Source of the DNA: AP-15 sp963700195
Lineage (GTDB): Bacteria; Pseudomonadota; Alphaproteobacteria; ATCC43930; CGMCC-115725
Assembly: GCA_963700195.1 (NCBI GenBank)
Contig: CAVOWQ010000007.1
Coordinates: forward strand, 62,001 to 126,000
Direction: 5' to 3'
DNA: 64,000 nucleotides
Within the stretch, counting starts at the first letter, position 1, and each line of letters starts with the position of its first letter. The notes below the pieces were generated by a model. The model made no database searches, was not told the origin of the DNA, and saw nothing but the letters and a program-made list of their open reading frames with translations. Shown here piece by piece: positions 45,654 through 54,592 of this stretch. Position numbers and translations under genes: made by a program.

Positions 45654-48600
45654 ATGTACTACGCTTGGCGCCGCTATTGGAACAAATGGGATAGCACGCC
45701 AAGCGGACTTACTTCGGGCTTCCTCCCTAAGGTAAATAGAACCAGTCGATGGCTGACTGGGTCCGATTTTCGCACATCGGAAGAACTTGCCAACATCCCT
45801 TGCCTAGTCTTGGTCGGAGAGCCAGGAATAGGTAAGAGCACGGAGGTAGAAGACGAGAGCCGTCGGCTGACAGCGACGGGGAATAGGGTCGTCATCTGCG
45901 ACCTGAAGGAGTTCTCCGCGGTAGATCAGATCGAAGCCGCGATCTTCGAAACCTTTTCGGCCAAAGAGCCCAAGGTGGTCTTTCTCGACAGTATTGATGA
46001 AGGCCGCACCGCGATAGATAATCTGCTGGCGCCATTGCAGCGGATGTTGCGCCGAAGACTAGCGACGGGAACGCATTGGCGAATACCAGGCTTCGAATCA
46101 CGTGCCGTTCGCAAGAATGCCCAAAGCCGTCGGGGACGAACTTCGGAATATCTACGGCGAAGAGGGTGTGGGATTTTGGCATCTGTGTCCCCTTCAGCGG
46201 GTCGATGTCGCAGTCGCAGCGCAATGTCAGGGACTGACCCTGAAACCTTCCTCGATCAAATCGTTGCAGCAAGAGCCGAACCGCTTGCCGCGAAGCCGGT
46301 AACGCTTGGGCTTTTGTTACGGATCAGCAAAAGCGAGGGTAGGCTGCCGTCGGAGCAGTCGGAGGTCTATCGTAGAGGATTAGCGGCTCTCTGTCTTGAC
46401 CCCAGCAAATGGAGGCAAGCAGAGGGACGAGAAACACACGTCGGGCGGCTTCGAAAAGAGGAACGGCTCGCAATCGCGCGCCGTGTCGCGGCTCTGTCGA
46501 TCTTATGCCAGCGCCCGATGATAAATCGCGATGAAACGCTGGATTCGGCCAACGCCGTCACCCTATCGCTGGACGAAGTTTGTGCTTCTCCCGCTCGCGA
46601 ACCCATCAATGGGGATGAGTGCTCCTTTGATGTCCGCGACGTCAAGGAGGTTCTCGACTGCGGGCTGTTTCGTGGGGGCGGCGATGGCCGAATCACCTGG
46701 GCTCACCTGACCTACGGAGAGTTTCTCGCCGCCGAATATCTTGCTAAGCGGGGAGTTGGCCATCACCAGATCGACAACTAATCAAATCCCCCGGTGAAAG
46801 TCGGGTGACACCGCAGATGCGCGAAGTCGTTACCTGGCTATCATCCCTTGAATTCCCGAATATGGCCGGAAACTTCTGGAAGAAAACCCAGACGTGCTGA
46901 TGCGCAGCGACGTGATCGCAACAGATGACGCATCCCGCCTTCGGGTAGCTGAGAGTTACCTAAATAAAGTCGATCACGGAGAGATCGAATATCGAGGGAC
47001 GAACGAATTCCTATCAAGACTTGCCGGGCACGGACTGGCGAAGATCCTCCGGCCTTACCTGGCTAAGCTCGATCGGTATGAGGACGCAAGTCTCGCCGCA
47101 ATAGAGATGGCCGGTGCCTGCCGATGTCAGGAAGCTGAGGCTGACCTTGTCAAAATGGCTCTTCACCAAACACAACCGGCATGGTTGCGCAGGCAAGCGG
47201 TGAGGCAATTGCCATTTGTCAATCCGGGTTTCAACAAGGCGCTCCTGCGACCGCTTCTCAGCGAGGTCGACGACGAGGTTCGTGGCGCAGCGATCGACGT
47301 ATTGTGGCCCGGCACCGTTTCGACAGCCGAGATGCTTGAGGCTGTGAAACCGCCGTGCACGAGAACGATCGGACTGTATAACATATTCATCGACGACCGG
47401 TTGGCTCGGGATCTGCCTAGCTCGGATTTACCCCTAGCGCTGCGATGGATGGCAGATCTGATTCGATCCCACCCGGAGCCGACTCACGACACTGCGGAGT
47501 ATTTCGGTAGCGAGCGATTCGACGAGCTGGCTACCCTTTGTCAAAAACTTTATCGGCGGGGAGTTAGTGAAGCAAAGAATGGTGAAACTCTTCGCGCATT
47601 GGCATTACTGGCCGACGCGTTGGTTCAAAATCACCAGTGGCGTAATTACCCAACGCCCGACGGCAATGACTACCGCATACCGTGGGAGGACGAAGGTGTT
47701 CGACGGAAATTTGCTGGCGAACTGCTAAGACGACGGGCGGGTTCACCCGACCTCTTTTATGAGATCTCCCAGCTGAACGCGATACGACCTACCGACCTGG
47801 AGTGGCTTCTGAATTGGTTGGACAGCGAAGCAAATTCAGAGTTGCGAGCGGCTATAGCGGAACTTTGTGCCCGAACCTTCGATATATACACCCCTCCCCA
47901 ATACGAAGCGATATTCGCCGCTGCTGACCGCCATGTCGAGTTCTCGAAATATACGGCTATTCTTGAGCCATACATTGAGGTTGATAGCCCCCTTGCGGGC
48001 TTTTTGCGGGAAGAGGCGGCGCGCCAGCATAGGCCACCGAACAGAAAACGGGCTCCGTCAGCTGAGGAGATACGGAGAGAGGCGGAGCTGTGTCTCCAAT
48101 CTATCGAGCAAGGTGATGCATCGCTTTGGTGGCGATTGGCGTGGTGCATTTCATATGGCCTCGGCAAGGTCGTTCCCGGCTCTACGACACGGAGATGGAG
48201 TCGTGGGCAGGATGGCAATATCTTTCGGCTGAGGATCGAGCTAAGGGCATAGACGCAGCTTGGCGCTACATTTTGAATGCAGAGGTCCCGCTGGATGATT
48301 GGTGGGCAACGCCGAATGCTGGCGACTACCGAGCGGTATTCGGTCATCTCGCCCTGGACTATTTCATCAAAACCGATCCTGTGCGCCTTCAGGCTGTGCC
48401 GCGTGCCATCTGGGAGAGATGGGCGCCTGTGGTCCTATGCTTCGTTACGAACAACCCGCAGGTAGAAGCCAGAGGCAGTAGATTAGCCGCTCTGTGCCAT
48501 GCCGCCGTTCCAGAAATTATGCTGGCGCGCGTTGGAGAGAGACTGCGAATGGCGGTTTCCTCCGGCTCCCATCACGTACCATTTCGTAAGATCTTGAAAG

Positions 48601-49837
48601 GTATCTGGGACGAGCCGATTGCCGCAATCGTCGCAGAAATCGTTGGATCACCGCAGATTGAGGAGTCCAGTCTTGATGAGGGGGTTAGTCTGCTGCTGGA
48701 GCATGGGCATCCGAGCGGGGAGGGATTGCTGCGCAACGCTATTGAAGGAAAGGAGCCCGCAACCCGCCGATGCCCCATACTTGCGGCCGGCGTTCGCCAT
48801 GAGCACGGCAGCAGATGGCACACAATCTGGCCGGCGTTGAGATCCGATCCGGCCCTTGCCAGACAGGTTCTCGCCAGCGACATTGACGGCAACTTTCTTG
48901 GCAGAATGACATTCCTGTCGGCCCGAGACTGGGCGAACCTTTATTTGGCACTACGTGCTGTCTCGCCTCCTGATCAACTCGGTGCTCAATATGTTAGTCC
49001 CAGATCCCCACCTCCTTGGTTTCTCCCCAGCATCGTCAACTATCTGATTTCGCTCGGGACCGAAGAGGCATGCGATGCTCTCGCGCAGATCCGCGACAGC
49101 GGGCCGACATGGACTGGGCATCAAGAGCAATCATCCAATGCCGGGAGATGCTGCGACTACGCATTTGGTGCTCGCCCACCCCGAAGGAGCTACTGAGCAT
49201 CACGGAGGACAGCGATAGACGTTTGGTACGAGACGGCCATGACCTGTTGCAGATGATATTGTCATCCCTCTCGCGGTACCAGAGGACATTTGCCATCGAG
49301 GATCTATGGAATACGCGTCCCTGCTATACCCCGAAATCCGAAAAGGCACTGTCTGACCATGTGATTCGTCATCTTCGCCTCGACCTGGGAGGTCGCGCCA
49401 TCGTCGCCAATCGAGAGGTTGAGATCGCTACGTTCGGAGACGGCGAAGGAAGCGAGCAAGTCGATATCCTTGTAGAGGCCTTCGTCCAAGGTCGAAAGGA
49501 AGATGTAGTTCGGGTGGTTATCGAGGTCAAAGGTTGCTGGAATAGGGACCTCCTCACTTCAATGGAGGCGCAGCTTTCCGAGCAGTACCTAACCAACAAC
49601 GCGATTCACGAGGGGATTTACCTTGTCGGGTGGTTCCTGTGCTCGGTGTGGAAAGAACCCGATGCGGGTCGAGCGGCAAGAGCGCGACGATGGCAGCTGG
49701 ATTTTGATGCCGCATGCCGTAAATTCGAACAACAGGCGACCGACCTTTCCCGCGGGGGCCGCCGTTTGAGCGCCTTTCTCGTTGATGCACGCTGGCCGGA
49801 GCAGGCAATTACCCCTCCAGTAACGGAAAGGGGATGA
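45654..49837 (+). pseudogene. NACHT/STAND NTPase with HEAT-like repeats and C-terminal PD-(D/E)xK nuclease, multiply frameshifted
   Basis: One gene of about 1,395 codons. Start MYYAWRRYWNKWDSTPSG. Walker A in CLVLVGEPGIGKSTEVEDES and Walker B in VVFLDSIDEGR, the DxxDE-type box of NACHT ATPases. It continues through ITWAHLTYGEFLAAEYLA, a long helical HEAT-like region, and ends with a nuclease domain (SEQVDILVEAF, VVIEVKGCWNRDLL, MEAQLSEQYL: Asp, ExK and Gln). Such fusions are anti-phage sensors. Frame changes occur near 46085, 46100, 46240, 46770, 46870, 48240 and 49120, several of them -1, so this one is truly decayed. GC is lower than in the flanks. Confidence 0.8.
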
Positions 49838-49947
49838 TTTCACCCGAAAGAGCATGCCACCCCTTCAAGGACAATCGATGCAGTCATAACTCGACGCGTG
49901 ACTATTGATGGGGCGCGGCAGAGACCGTCGAGACGTTGGTAGTTTGG

Positions 49948-50332
49948 GCGATCGCGTCGAAATATCGGAATGCCGGCCAGACCTGTGTGCGCCAACCGCA
50001 TCCTGGTGCAGGACGGCGTCTACGACGCCTTTACCAAGCGCCTCGCCGAGACCGCCGGGGCGATGAAGGTCGCCGACGGGTTCGAGCCGGGTGCGCGTGA
50101 TCGGGCCGCTGATCGACATGAAGGCGGTCGAGAAGGTCGAGGCGCACATCGCCGACGCGGTCAAGAAGGGCGCCAAGGTGGTCACCGGCGGCAAGCGCGC
50201 CGCCCAGGGCGGCAGCTTCTTCGAGCCGACGGTGCTTGACCGATGTGACGACCGACATGGTCATCACCAAGGAGGAGACCTTCGGCCCGGTCGCGCCGTT
50301 CTACCGCTTCAAGAGCGAGGAGGACGCGATCA
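49948..50332 (+). pseudogene. gabD shard A
   Basis: About 385 bases matching 44938-45327 of the full gabD copy: AIASKYRNAGQTC, YDAFTKRLAETAGAMKVADG, LIDMKAVEKVEAHIADAVKK and ITKEETFGPVAPFYRFKSEE. Frame is broken at TGTGTGCGCC (two bases lost), at GGTGCG-C-GTG and at GTGCTT-GACC (single insertions). It starts at GCGATCGCGTCGAAATA, the same point as shard B. Confidence 0.88.
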
Positions 50333-50416
50333 CGAGTAGCCGCATCGCCGCTGAGCGGATGACCCGTGGTCCAGCGGGCGGTTGACATCATGATGCCCCA
50401 AATCTAGCATCAAGAC

Positions 50417-50665
50417 ATGCGAACGACGCTCACCCTGGACGACGATGTCGCGGCCAAGCTCAAAGCGGAACAGCACCGCGCCGGACGATCCTTTCGCGAG
50501 ATCGTCAACGAAGCGCTGCGCCGAGGGCTGGCGAGCCAGCGCGTTACCGCCAAGCGGCGGTCCTTCAAGATAACCGCCCGCGATCTGGGCGATCTGAAGC
50601 CGGGGCTTTCGCTGGACAATGTCGCCGAGCTCATCGAGCGTGTCGAAGGCCCGCTTTACCGTTGA
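50417..50665 (+). CDS. vapB: VapB-type antitoxin with ribbon-helix-helix N-terminus
   Basis: 82 residues. N-terminal beta strand and helices MRTTLTLDDDVAAKLKAEQH and RSFREIVNEALRRGL form a CopG-like DNA-binding fold. The tail FKITARDLGDLKPGLSLDNV would wrap the toxin. It represses its own operon in known systems. Its TGA overlaps the TTG start of the PIN-domain gene. Confidence 0.88.
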   Translation: MRTTLTLDDDVAAKLKAEQHRAGRSFREIVNEALRRGLASQRVTAKRRSFKITARDLGDLKPGLSLDNVAELIERVEGPLYR

Positions 50666-51099
50666 TCCTCGTCGACGCGAACCTGCTGCTCTACGCCTAC
50701 CATCCAAGAGCCGAACAGCACGAGAAAAGCCGAGCCTGGCTCGAAGCCGTGCTGTCGGGGCCCGATCTTGTCCGCTTCGCGTGGCTCACGCTGTGGGCCT
50801 TTCTGAGGATTGCGACCAATCCCCGGGTATTCGATCGTCCGCTTTCGACGTCCGAGGCCGAGGCGGCGATCTCCTCCTGGCTTGCCCAGCCGGCCGCCGG
50901 CATTCTCGAGCCGGGCGAGCGGCACTGGGACATCCTGCGCGGCCTTGTGCACGACGGCCAGGCCGCCGGCCCGCTTGTCATGGACGCGGTCCTCGCCGCG
51001 ATCGCGCTCGAGCACGGCGCCACGGTTTGCACAACGGATCGGGACTTCTCGCGGTTCTCCGGGCTCAAATGGACGAACCCACTCGCAGCGAACGGTTGA
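50662..51099 (+). CDS. vapC: VapC-type PIN-domain toxin ribonuclease
   Basis: 145 residues, TTG start in a TTGA overlap with vapB. PIN acidic residues in MILVDANLLLYAYHPRAEQH, and near the end AGPLVMDAVLAAIALEHGAT and CTTDRDFSRFSGL. VapC toxins cleave tRNA or rRNA. Intact, so the pair is probably functional. Confidence 0.9.
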   Translation: MILVDANLLLYAYHPRAEQHEKSRAWLEAVLSGPDLVRFAWLTLWAFLRIATNPRVFDRPLSTSEAEAAISSWLAQPAAGILEPGERHWDILRGLVHDGQAAGPLVMDAVLAAIALEHGATVCTTDRDFSRFSGLKWTNPLAANG

Positions 51100-51147
51100 C
51101 CGAATTCGAGCCACCGCTGGTTTGCCGGCGTATGCACCGACGGGCCA

Positions 51148-51207
51148 GCGATCGCGTCGAAATACCGCAATGCCGGCCAGACCTGCGTCTGCGCCAACCG
51201 CATCCTG
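51148..51207 (+). pseudogene. gabD shard B
   Basis: 60 bases matching 44938-44998 of the full gene: AIASKYRNAGQTCVCANRIL, containing the catalytic Cys region, in frame and uninterrupted. The left edge is at the same gabD position as shard A, and the right edge runs straight into a toxin-antitoxin remnant. Confidence 0.88.
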
Positions 51208-51253
51208 TGTGGGCTCGAAATCGAGGCAGAACTCGCCGGCGCCGGGTACGGCG

Positions 51254-51355
51254 CGAGGTCCGGACGAATTGGCGGCGATTGACGAAGGTCTTGCCGGGGA
51301 AGCCGCCAGTGAAGAGGAAGTCAAGGCGGCCTTCGCCCTGTTCCGGCGGGCATGA
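51254..51355 (+). pseudogene. C-terminal fragment of a ParD-type antitoxin
   Basis: PDELAAIDEGLAGEAASEEE then VKAAFALFRRA, the toxin-wrapping tail typical of ParD/CopG antitoxins. The DNA-binding part is missing, replaced on the left by gabD shard B. Its TGA overlaps the ATG of the toxin gene. Confidence 0.6.
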
Positions 51356-51519
51356 GGGTTGAATATTCGAAGCGCGCCGTCGCCGATCTTCGACAAATCG
51401 CCGCCTATTACGCCCGGTCCGGCCATTCAGCCACCGCTGCAAGAATCGCAGCCCGCATTCAAGAGGTCATCGCACGAATAGCGGTGTCGCCGTTGAGCGG
51501 ACGACACGTCGTTCCTTGA
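51352..51519 (+). pseudogene. ParE/RelE-family toxin, truncated
   Basis: 55 residues: MRVEYSKRAVADLRQIAAYY and ARIQEVIARIAVSPLSGRH match the N-terminal two thirds of ParE toxins (about 95 residues normally). The expected C-terminal strands (REILF...YRI) are absent, since a stop follows RHVVP. Probably inactive. Confidence 0.75.
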
Positions 51520-51592
51520 AATCGTATTCGCCGAAGGGATACGCTTGCATCGGCGGTCGCGCGCGCACCGGCGTAAATCGACCGCAGCACCC

Positions 51593-51614
51593 AGGCCGGA
51601 ACGAGTTCCGGCCT
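51593..51614. other. Perfect hairpin, 9-base stem
   Basis: AGGCCGGAA-CGAG-TTCCGGCCT. No T-run follows, so it is not a standard terminator. It lies in the 243-base gap between the toxin remnant and the next small gene, where no other feature was found. Confidence 0.55.
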
Positions 51615-51762
51615 GCCGGCGTTGAAATTTCAAATGGCCTGCGCGCGAGGAGCGGCACATCGGCATCCGGAAGGCCCGCTCTCGTCTCCGCGATAACACC
51701 GGCTCATCAGCTTTACCCGCGCAAGGCACGTTACAATCGACGCAAGCAACGGGAGGATTGCA

Positions 51763-51966
51763 ATGGCAGAAGCACGCGGACGCACGGAAAGACGACACGT
51801 GCGCGAGAAAGCCACCATCGATCATCTCGTCCGGGACGTCTACGAGCCGACGGCGCCTGACGAGAAGCACGCTGAGCACAGCCCGACCACGTCTACCGGC
51901 TTGCCAGTCGAGGATCAGGTCTGCAGGGAGTGGGATCCTCTTAAGGGCGGCCTTCCCACTTTTTGA
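51763..51966 (+). CDS. Small hypothetical protein
   Basis: 67 residues, very polar and charged. GGGAGG lies 7 bases before the ATG. MAEARGRTERRHVREKATID and the tail EDQVCREWDPLKGGLPTF. The ending WDPxKGGLPTF looks conserved in character, but I cannot name a family. Part of the accessory block between gabD shards B and C. Confidence 0.5.
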   Translation: MAEARGRTERRHVREKATIDHLVRDVYEPTAPDEKHAEHSPTTSTGLPVEDQVCREWDPLKGGLPTF

Positions 51967-52008
51967 CGTGAACCGGGGTTTGCCGATCAAATATGGGATA
52001 AACACCCT

Positions 52009-52527
52009 ATGCACGGGACAACGAGCGACACAAGCCTCGCGCGACTTCGGAAGCGACCGCTGGAAGCCGAGGCGGTAATGAGCGCCCGCGCCGCCGGCGA
52101 AATCGACATCGCCGCCAGCGCGACGATCGCTTATTCATCCGAGGATCGGGCTCACCCGGTCGAGTACCTGCTGGATGGACAGAGCGGCCCCGGAGCCACG
52201 CGCTGGATCAGCGCGCGTCCCGACACTATCGAGCACATCGTCATTGAGTTTGACCAGCCGCAGGCGATCTCGCGCCTCGTCTATGAGGTCGAGGAGACGA
52301 TGCGCGAGCGTACCCAGGAAGTGCGCGTGGAAGTCTCGGAGGATGGCGGCCAATCGTACCGCCAAATACTGGTTCAGGAATACAATTTCAGCCCAGGGGG
52401 AGCCACCTACCAGCGCGAAGAACAGCGCTTCAATCTCCGCCAGGTCACCCATCTCCGTCTCACGATCGTTCCAAACAAGAGCGGCTCCGGCACGGCGACG
52501 CTTACAGCGCTCCGCCTCTTCGCTTAG
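52009..52527 (+). CDS. F5/8 type C (discoidin)-like carbohydrate-binding domain protein
   Basis: 172 residues, or 149 if the ATG at 52078 (better ribosome site, GAGGCGG) is used. A single jelly-roll-like domain: VEYLLDGQSGPGATRWISAR, EHIVIEFDQPQAISRLVYEV, VRVEVSEDGGQSYRQIL and LRLTIVPNKSGSGTATLTAL follow the pattern of F5/8 type C modules. No signal peptide and no catalytic partner. Role unknown. Confidence 0.65.
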   Translation: MHGTTSDTSLARLRKRPLEAEAVMSARAAGEIDIAASATIAYSSEDRAHPVEYLLDGQSGPGATRWISARPDTIEHIVIEFDQPQAISRLVYEVEETMRERTQEVRVEVSEDGGQSYRQILVQEYNFSPGGATYQREEQRFNLRQVTHLRLTIVPNKSGSGTATLTALRLFA

Positions 52528-52568
52528 GCCGAGATCCTCAATCCGCGCGGCGTAGAGGGGAAGCATTG

Positions 52569-52612
52569 GCGCGCCTCCGGCAGCATGAAGGAGGGCGGCA
52601 TCGACCGCTAGA
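52569..52612 (+). pseudogene. gabD shard C
   Basis: About 44 bases resembling the extreme 3' end of gabD (PFGGMKESGIG and GGIDR-stop): GSMKEGGIDR then TAG. It is the shortest and weakest of the shards. Confidence 0.6.
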
Positions 52613-52624
52613 TTGACGGCGAGC

Positions 52625-52649
52625 GTGGGATATCCTATGTATATCCCAC
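52625..52649. promoter_or_regulatory. Perfect 9-base inverted repeat, likely MazE operator
   Basis: GTGGGATAT-CCTATGT-ATATCCCAC, 20 bases before the mazE ATG. MazE-type antitoxins repress their own operon through palindromes in this position. Confidence 0.7.
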
Positions 52650-52669
52650 GTGTCGAGTGGGAGAGGCCG

Positions 52670-52912
52670 ATGCAAGTGCAAGTCGCACGCTGGGGTAACA
52701 GCCTTGGCCTGCGCATCCCCAAAGATATCGCGCTTCGAGCGGGTCTGCGCGAGGGAGCGCGGGTCGAGGTAGAGGCTGAGGGCGACCGCATCATCATTTC
52801 TCCCGCTCGCGCACGCTATGTCCTTGCCGATCTGCTGAAGGGGATGACACCGGAGGCGATGCGCGAGGCGTTCGATTGGGGACCGGATAAGGGTCGCGAG
52901 AGCGTTGAGTGA
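52670..52912 (+). CDS. mazE: MazE-type antitoxin, AbrB/SpoVT fold
   Basis: 80 residues from the ATG with GGGAGAG upstream. The swapped-hairpin DNA-binding domain is clear: MQVQVARWGNSLGLRIPKDI and GLREGARVEVEAEGDRIIIS. The C-terminal tail (MTPEAMREAFDWGPDKGRE) would block MazF. Three bases separate it from mazF. The palindrome at 52625 is its probable binding site. Confidence 0.92.
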   Translation: MQVQVARWGNSLGLRIPKDIALRAGLREGARVEVEAEGDRIIISPARARYVLADLLKGMTPEAMREAFDWGPDKGRESVE

Positions 52913-52915
52913 GAC

Positions 52916-53254
52916 ATGCCATACGCGCCCGAAGCCGGCGACCTGATCTGGACTGACTTTGATCCGCGCGTCGGTCGGGAGCAGAGCGGCCGCCGCCCTG
53001 CGTTGGTCGTGTCCGCTGCCGAGTTCTGCCAAGTGACCGAATTCGCGATCGTCTGCCCGATTACGTCTCGCATTCGCCCATTCGGCACCAGCGTCGTCTT
53101 GCCGCCGGGGCTGCCGGTTTCCGGGGAAATCTTGACCAGTCACGTGCGCAGCATCGACACGCTGGCCCGCCCGATCAGTTACGCCGGAGCCGCGGTTCCC
53201 GCCGAAATCCTGCACGACGTTCGCATGAAGTTGGCTGCTTTGATCGGACTTTAG
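52916..53254 (+). CDS. mazF: MazF-type toxin endoribonuclease
   Basis: 112 residues, intact. MazF/PemK fold: PEAGDLIWTDFDPRVGREQS, GRRPALVVSAAEFC, VCPITSRIRPFGTSVVLP, and VRSIDTLARPISYAG, where the catalytic Arg and Ser/Thr are expected. Cleaves mRNA at short sequences. Confidence 0.93.
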   Translation: MPYAPEAGDLIWTDFDPRVGREQSGRRPALVVSAAEFCQVTEFAIVCPITSRIRPFGTSVVLPPGLPVSGEILTSHVRSIDTLARPISYAGAAVPAEILHDVRMKLAALIGL

Positions 53255-53286
53255 AAGGGCGAAGGGTGCAAGTTAATGTCCAGGTG

Positions 53287-53340
53287 AGGCGGCAGCTTCT
53301 TCGAGCCGACGGAATTGACCGATGTGACGAGATCATCATG
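53287..53340 (+). pseudogene. gabD shard D
   Basis: About 54 bases matching 45205-45255 of gabD: GGSFFEPTELTDVT, then a degraded continuation. It begins 32 bases after the mazF stop. Confidence 0.8.
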
Positions 53341-53419
53341 CAATTACCATAATCGCATTATACATTCGTCGGCTTTCGGGCCCGTAAGGGGCGCAGAATT
53401 GCGATTGAAGGAGTTGTCG

Positions 53420-53569
53420 ATGCCTGATCTCGACCAGATAAAACAGGGCGAACAGGGGATGATCGGGTCACCTCGGGGGAGAGCGACTCAGGGGAGCGAG
53501 TTGACAATTGCCCGCAAGCCGTCGAGTTCGCTCGGGACATTTTCGGCGAGCTTGGCGGCCGCCACATAG
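53420..53569 (+). CDS. Small ORF, possible truncated phage-type protein
   Basis: 49 codons, GGAG before the ATG. The start MPDLDQIKQGEQG resembles the N-terminus of DUF5681-type phage-associated proteins, after which similarity stops. The 3' part overlaps the convergent phosphotransferase gene. Weak call. Confidence 0.3.
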   Translation: MPDLDQIKQGEQGMIGSPRGRATQGSELTIARKPSSSLGTFSASLAAAT

Positions 53570-54234
53570 GGCAGCCAATTGAGCACGGTCTGCGGAGTCA
53601 TGCCGCTGCTGTGGCAGTACATGTCGAGATAGGTCGTAGCTACTTCGACGGCATGTAATTTCATCAGCAACCAGGAGCGGCAGACGTCTGCGGCGGGATC
53701 GCCGCAGCGCGCGTCGGGCCAGTCGATGACCACGGGTTTCGCAGCCTCCCCAAGGATGTTCATCGGGTGAAAGTCGCCGTGGCACAGACGGTCGCCCTCC
53801 GGCATGTCCGCGATCCCGGCGAGCAGGTCTTCCTTGCGCCGCTCATCGAGACGTTCGGCTGCAGCAATATTGGCCGCGAGCCTGACCTTGAGGCCGGCGA
53901 ACTGGACCGCCGCATGGGTGTGAATGCGCATGTGGAGGCGCACCATCGACTGAAGGTATTGGGGCATGTCGTCTCGATTGTTCAACATGCGCTCGGCAAA
54001 CGAGGTTTGGTCCACGCGGTCGAATACGACGCCCCATCGCCCGGCGACCTCTCGCACGCCCCAGACCCTGGGAACAGGAAGTCCCAATGCCTCCACGGCC
54101 GCGTGAAGCGCTGCCTCGCGGAATGCCGCCGGTTTGGCCATCGCCGATTTGTAGAGCTTCACGACGCGAGAACCCCATTCGAATACCTCGGCGACGTTGC
54201 CAACAGCGAGCAAATGCCCGACTGCCTCGTTCAT
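53488..54234 (-). CDS. Aminoglycoside phosphotransferase-family kinase
   Basis: 248 residues. Protein-kinase-like fold: catalytic loop GDRLCHGDFHPMNILG and metal Asp in PVVIDWPDARCGDPAADVCR. The N-lobe has a Lys in SRVVKLYKSAMA. The family includes antibiotic kinases but also choline- and homoserine-kinase-like enzymes, so resistance is not implied. It lies between gabD shards D and E on the opposite strand. Confidence 0.88.
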   Translation of the reverse strand: MNEAVGHLLAVGNVAEVFEWGSRVVKLYKSAMAKPAAFREAALHAAVEALGLPVPRVWGVREVAGRWGVVFDRVDQTSFAERMLNNRDDMPQYLQSMVRLHMRIHTHAAVQFAGLKVRLAANIAAAERLDERRKEDLLAGIADMPEGDRLCHGDFHPMNILGEAAKPVVIDWPDARCGDPAADVCRSWLLMKLHAVEVATTYLDMYCHSSGMTPQTVLNWLPYVAAAKLAENVPSELDGLRAIVNSLP

Positions 54235-54259
54235 GGTTCGTCACCTCCCGGAGGAAGCG

Positions 54260-54376
54260 GCCGAGATCGGCGAATTGCCGACGGAGCAGTGCGCCCGCAC
54301 GGTCAAGAAATTGTCATTGGATTGGGCGGCAACGCGCCGTTCATCGTCTTTAAGGAGCCAATATCGAAATGGCGGT
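54260..54376 (+). pseudogene. gabD shard E
   Basis: About 117 bases matching 44811-44930 of gabD: EIGELPTEQCARTVKKLSL then LGGNAPFIVF in the next frame. It includes the catalytic Glu region. One base is missing or added around TTGGATTGGG. Confidence 0.85.
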
Positions 54377-54493
54377 AATATGGTAAGGAGACGCGGCGTT
54401 GAATCATCCGAATGCGTCCGAGCACTAGTGCTCCGGGTCATTCATACGATTCATCGGGCAATGACGCACCATCGCTCACATCAAATCCCGCTA

Positions 54494-54545
54494 CACCGGC
54501 GAAAGCCGGTGCCCACGGCATAATGGATCCCGGCCTTCGCCGGGA
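54494..54545. repeat. Two tandem REP hairpins
   Basis: CACCGGC-GAAA-GCCGGTG (54494-54511) and TCCCGGC-CTTC-GCCGGGA (54528-54545), each with a perfect 7-base stem and tetraloop. This is the common alphaproteobacterial REP type. They lie 48 bases downstream of the encapsulin stop and may stabilise or end its transcript. Confidence 0.75.
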
Positions 54546-54592
54546 AAGCGCGGAAGGGACGGCGAGCTGCATCAACTGAATGACTCTGTGCG

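Noticed and set aside
44019..46781. A 920-residue open frame spanning gabD and the NACHT gene
   Set aside because: The first half is out of frame with gabD and reads as Arg-rich shadow. It joins the real NACHT frame by chance. The gene start was set at 45654.
51593..51614. Rho-independent terminator
   Set aside because: Strong hairpin but no T-tract on either side. Listed only as a hairpin.
53488..54234. Antibiotic-resistance call for the phosphotransferase
   Set aside because: Only family-level motifs are visible. Many members phosphorylate metabolites, so resistance is not supported.
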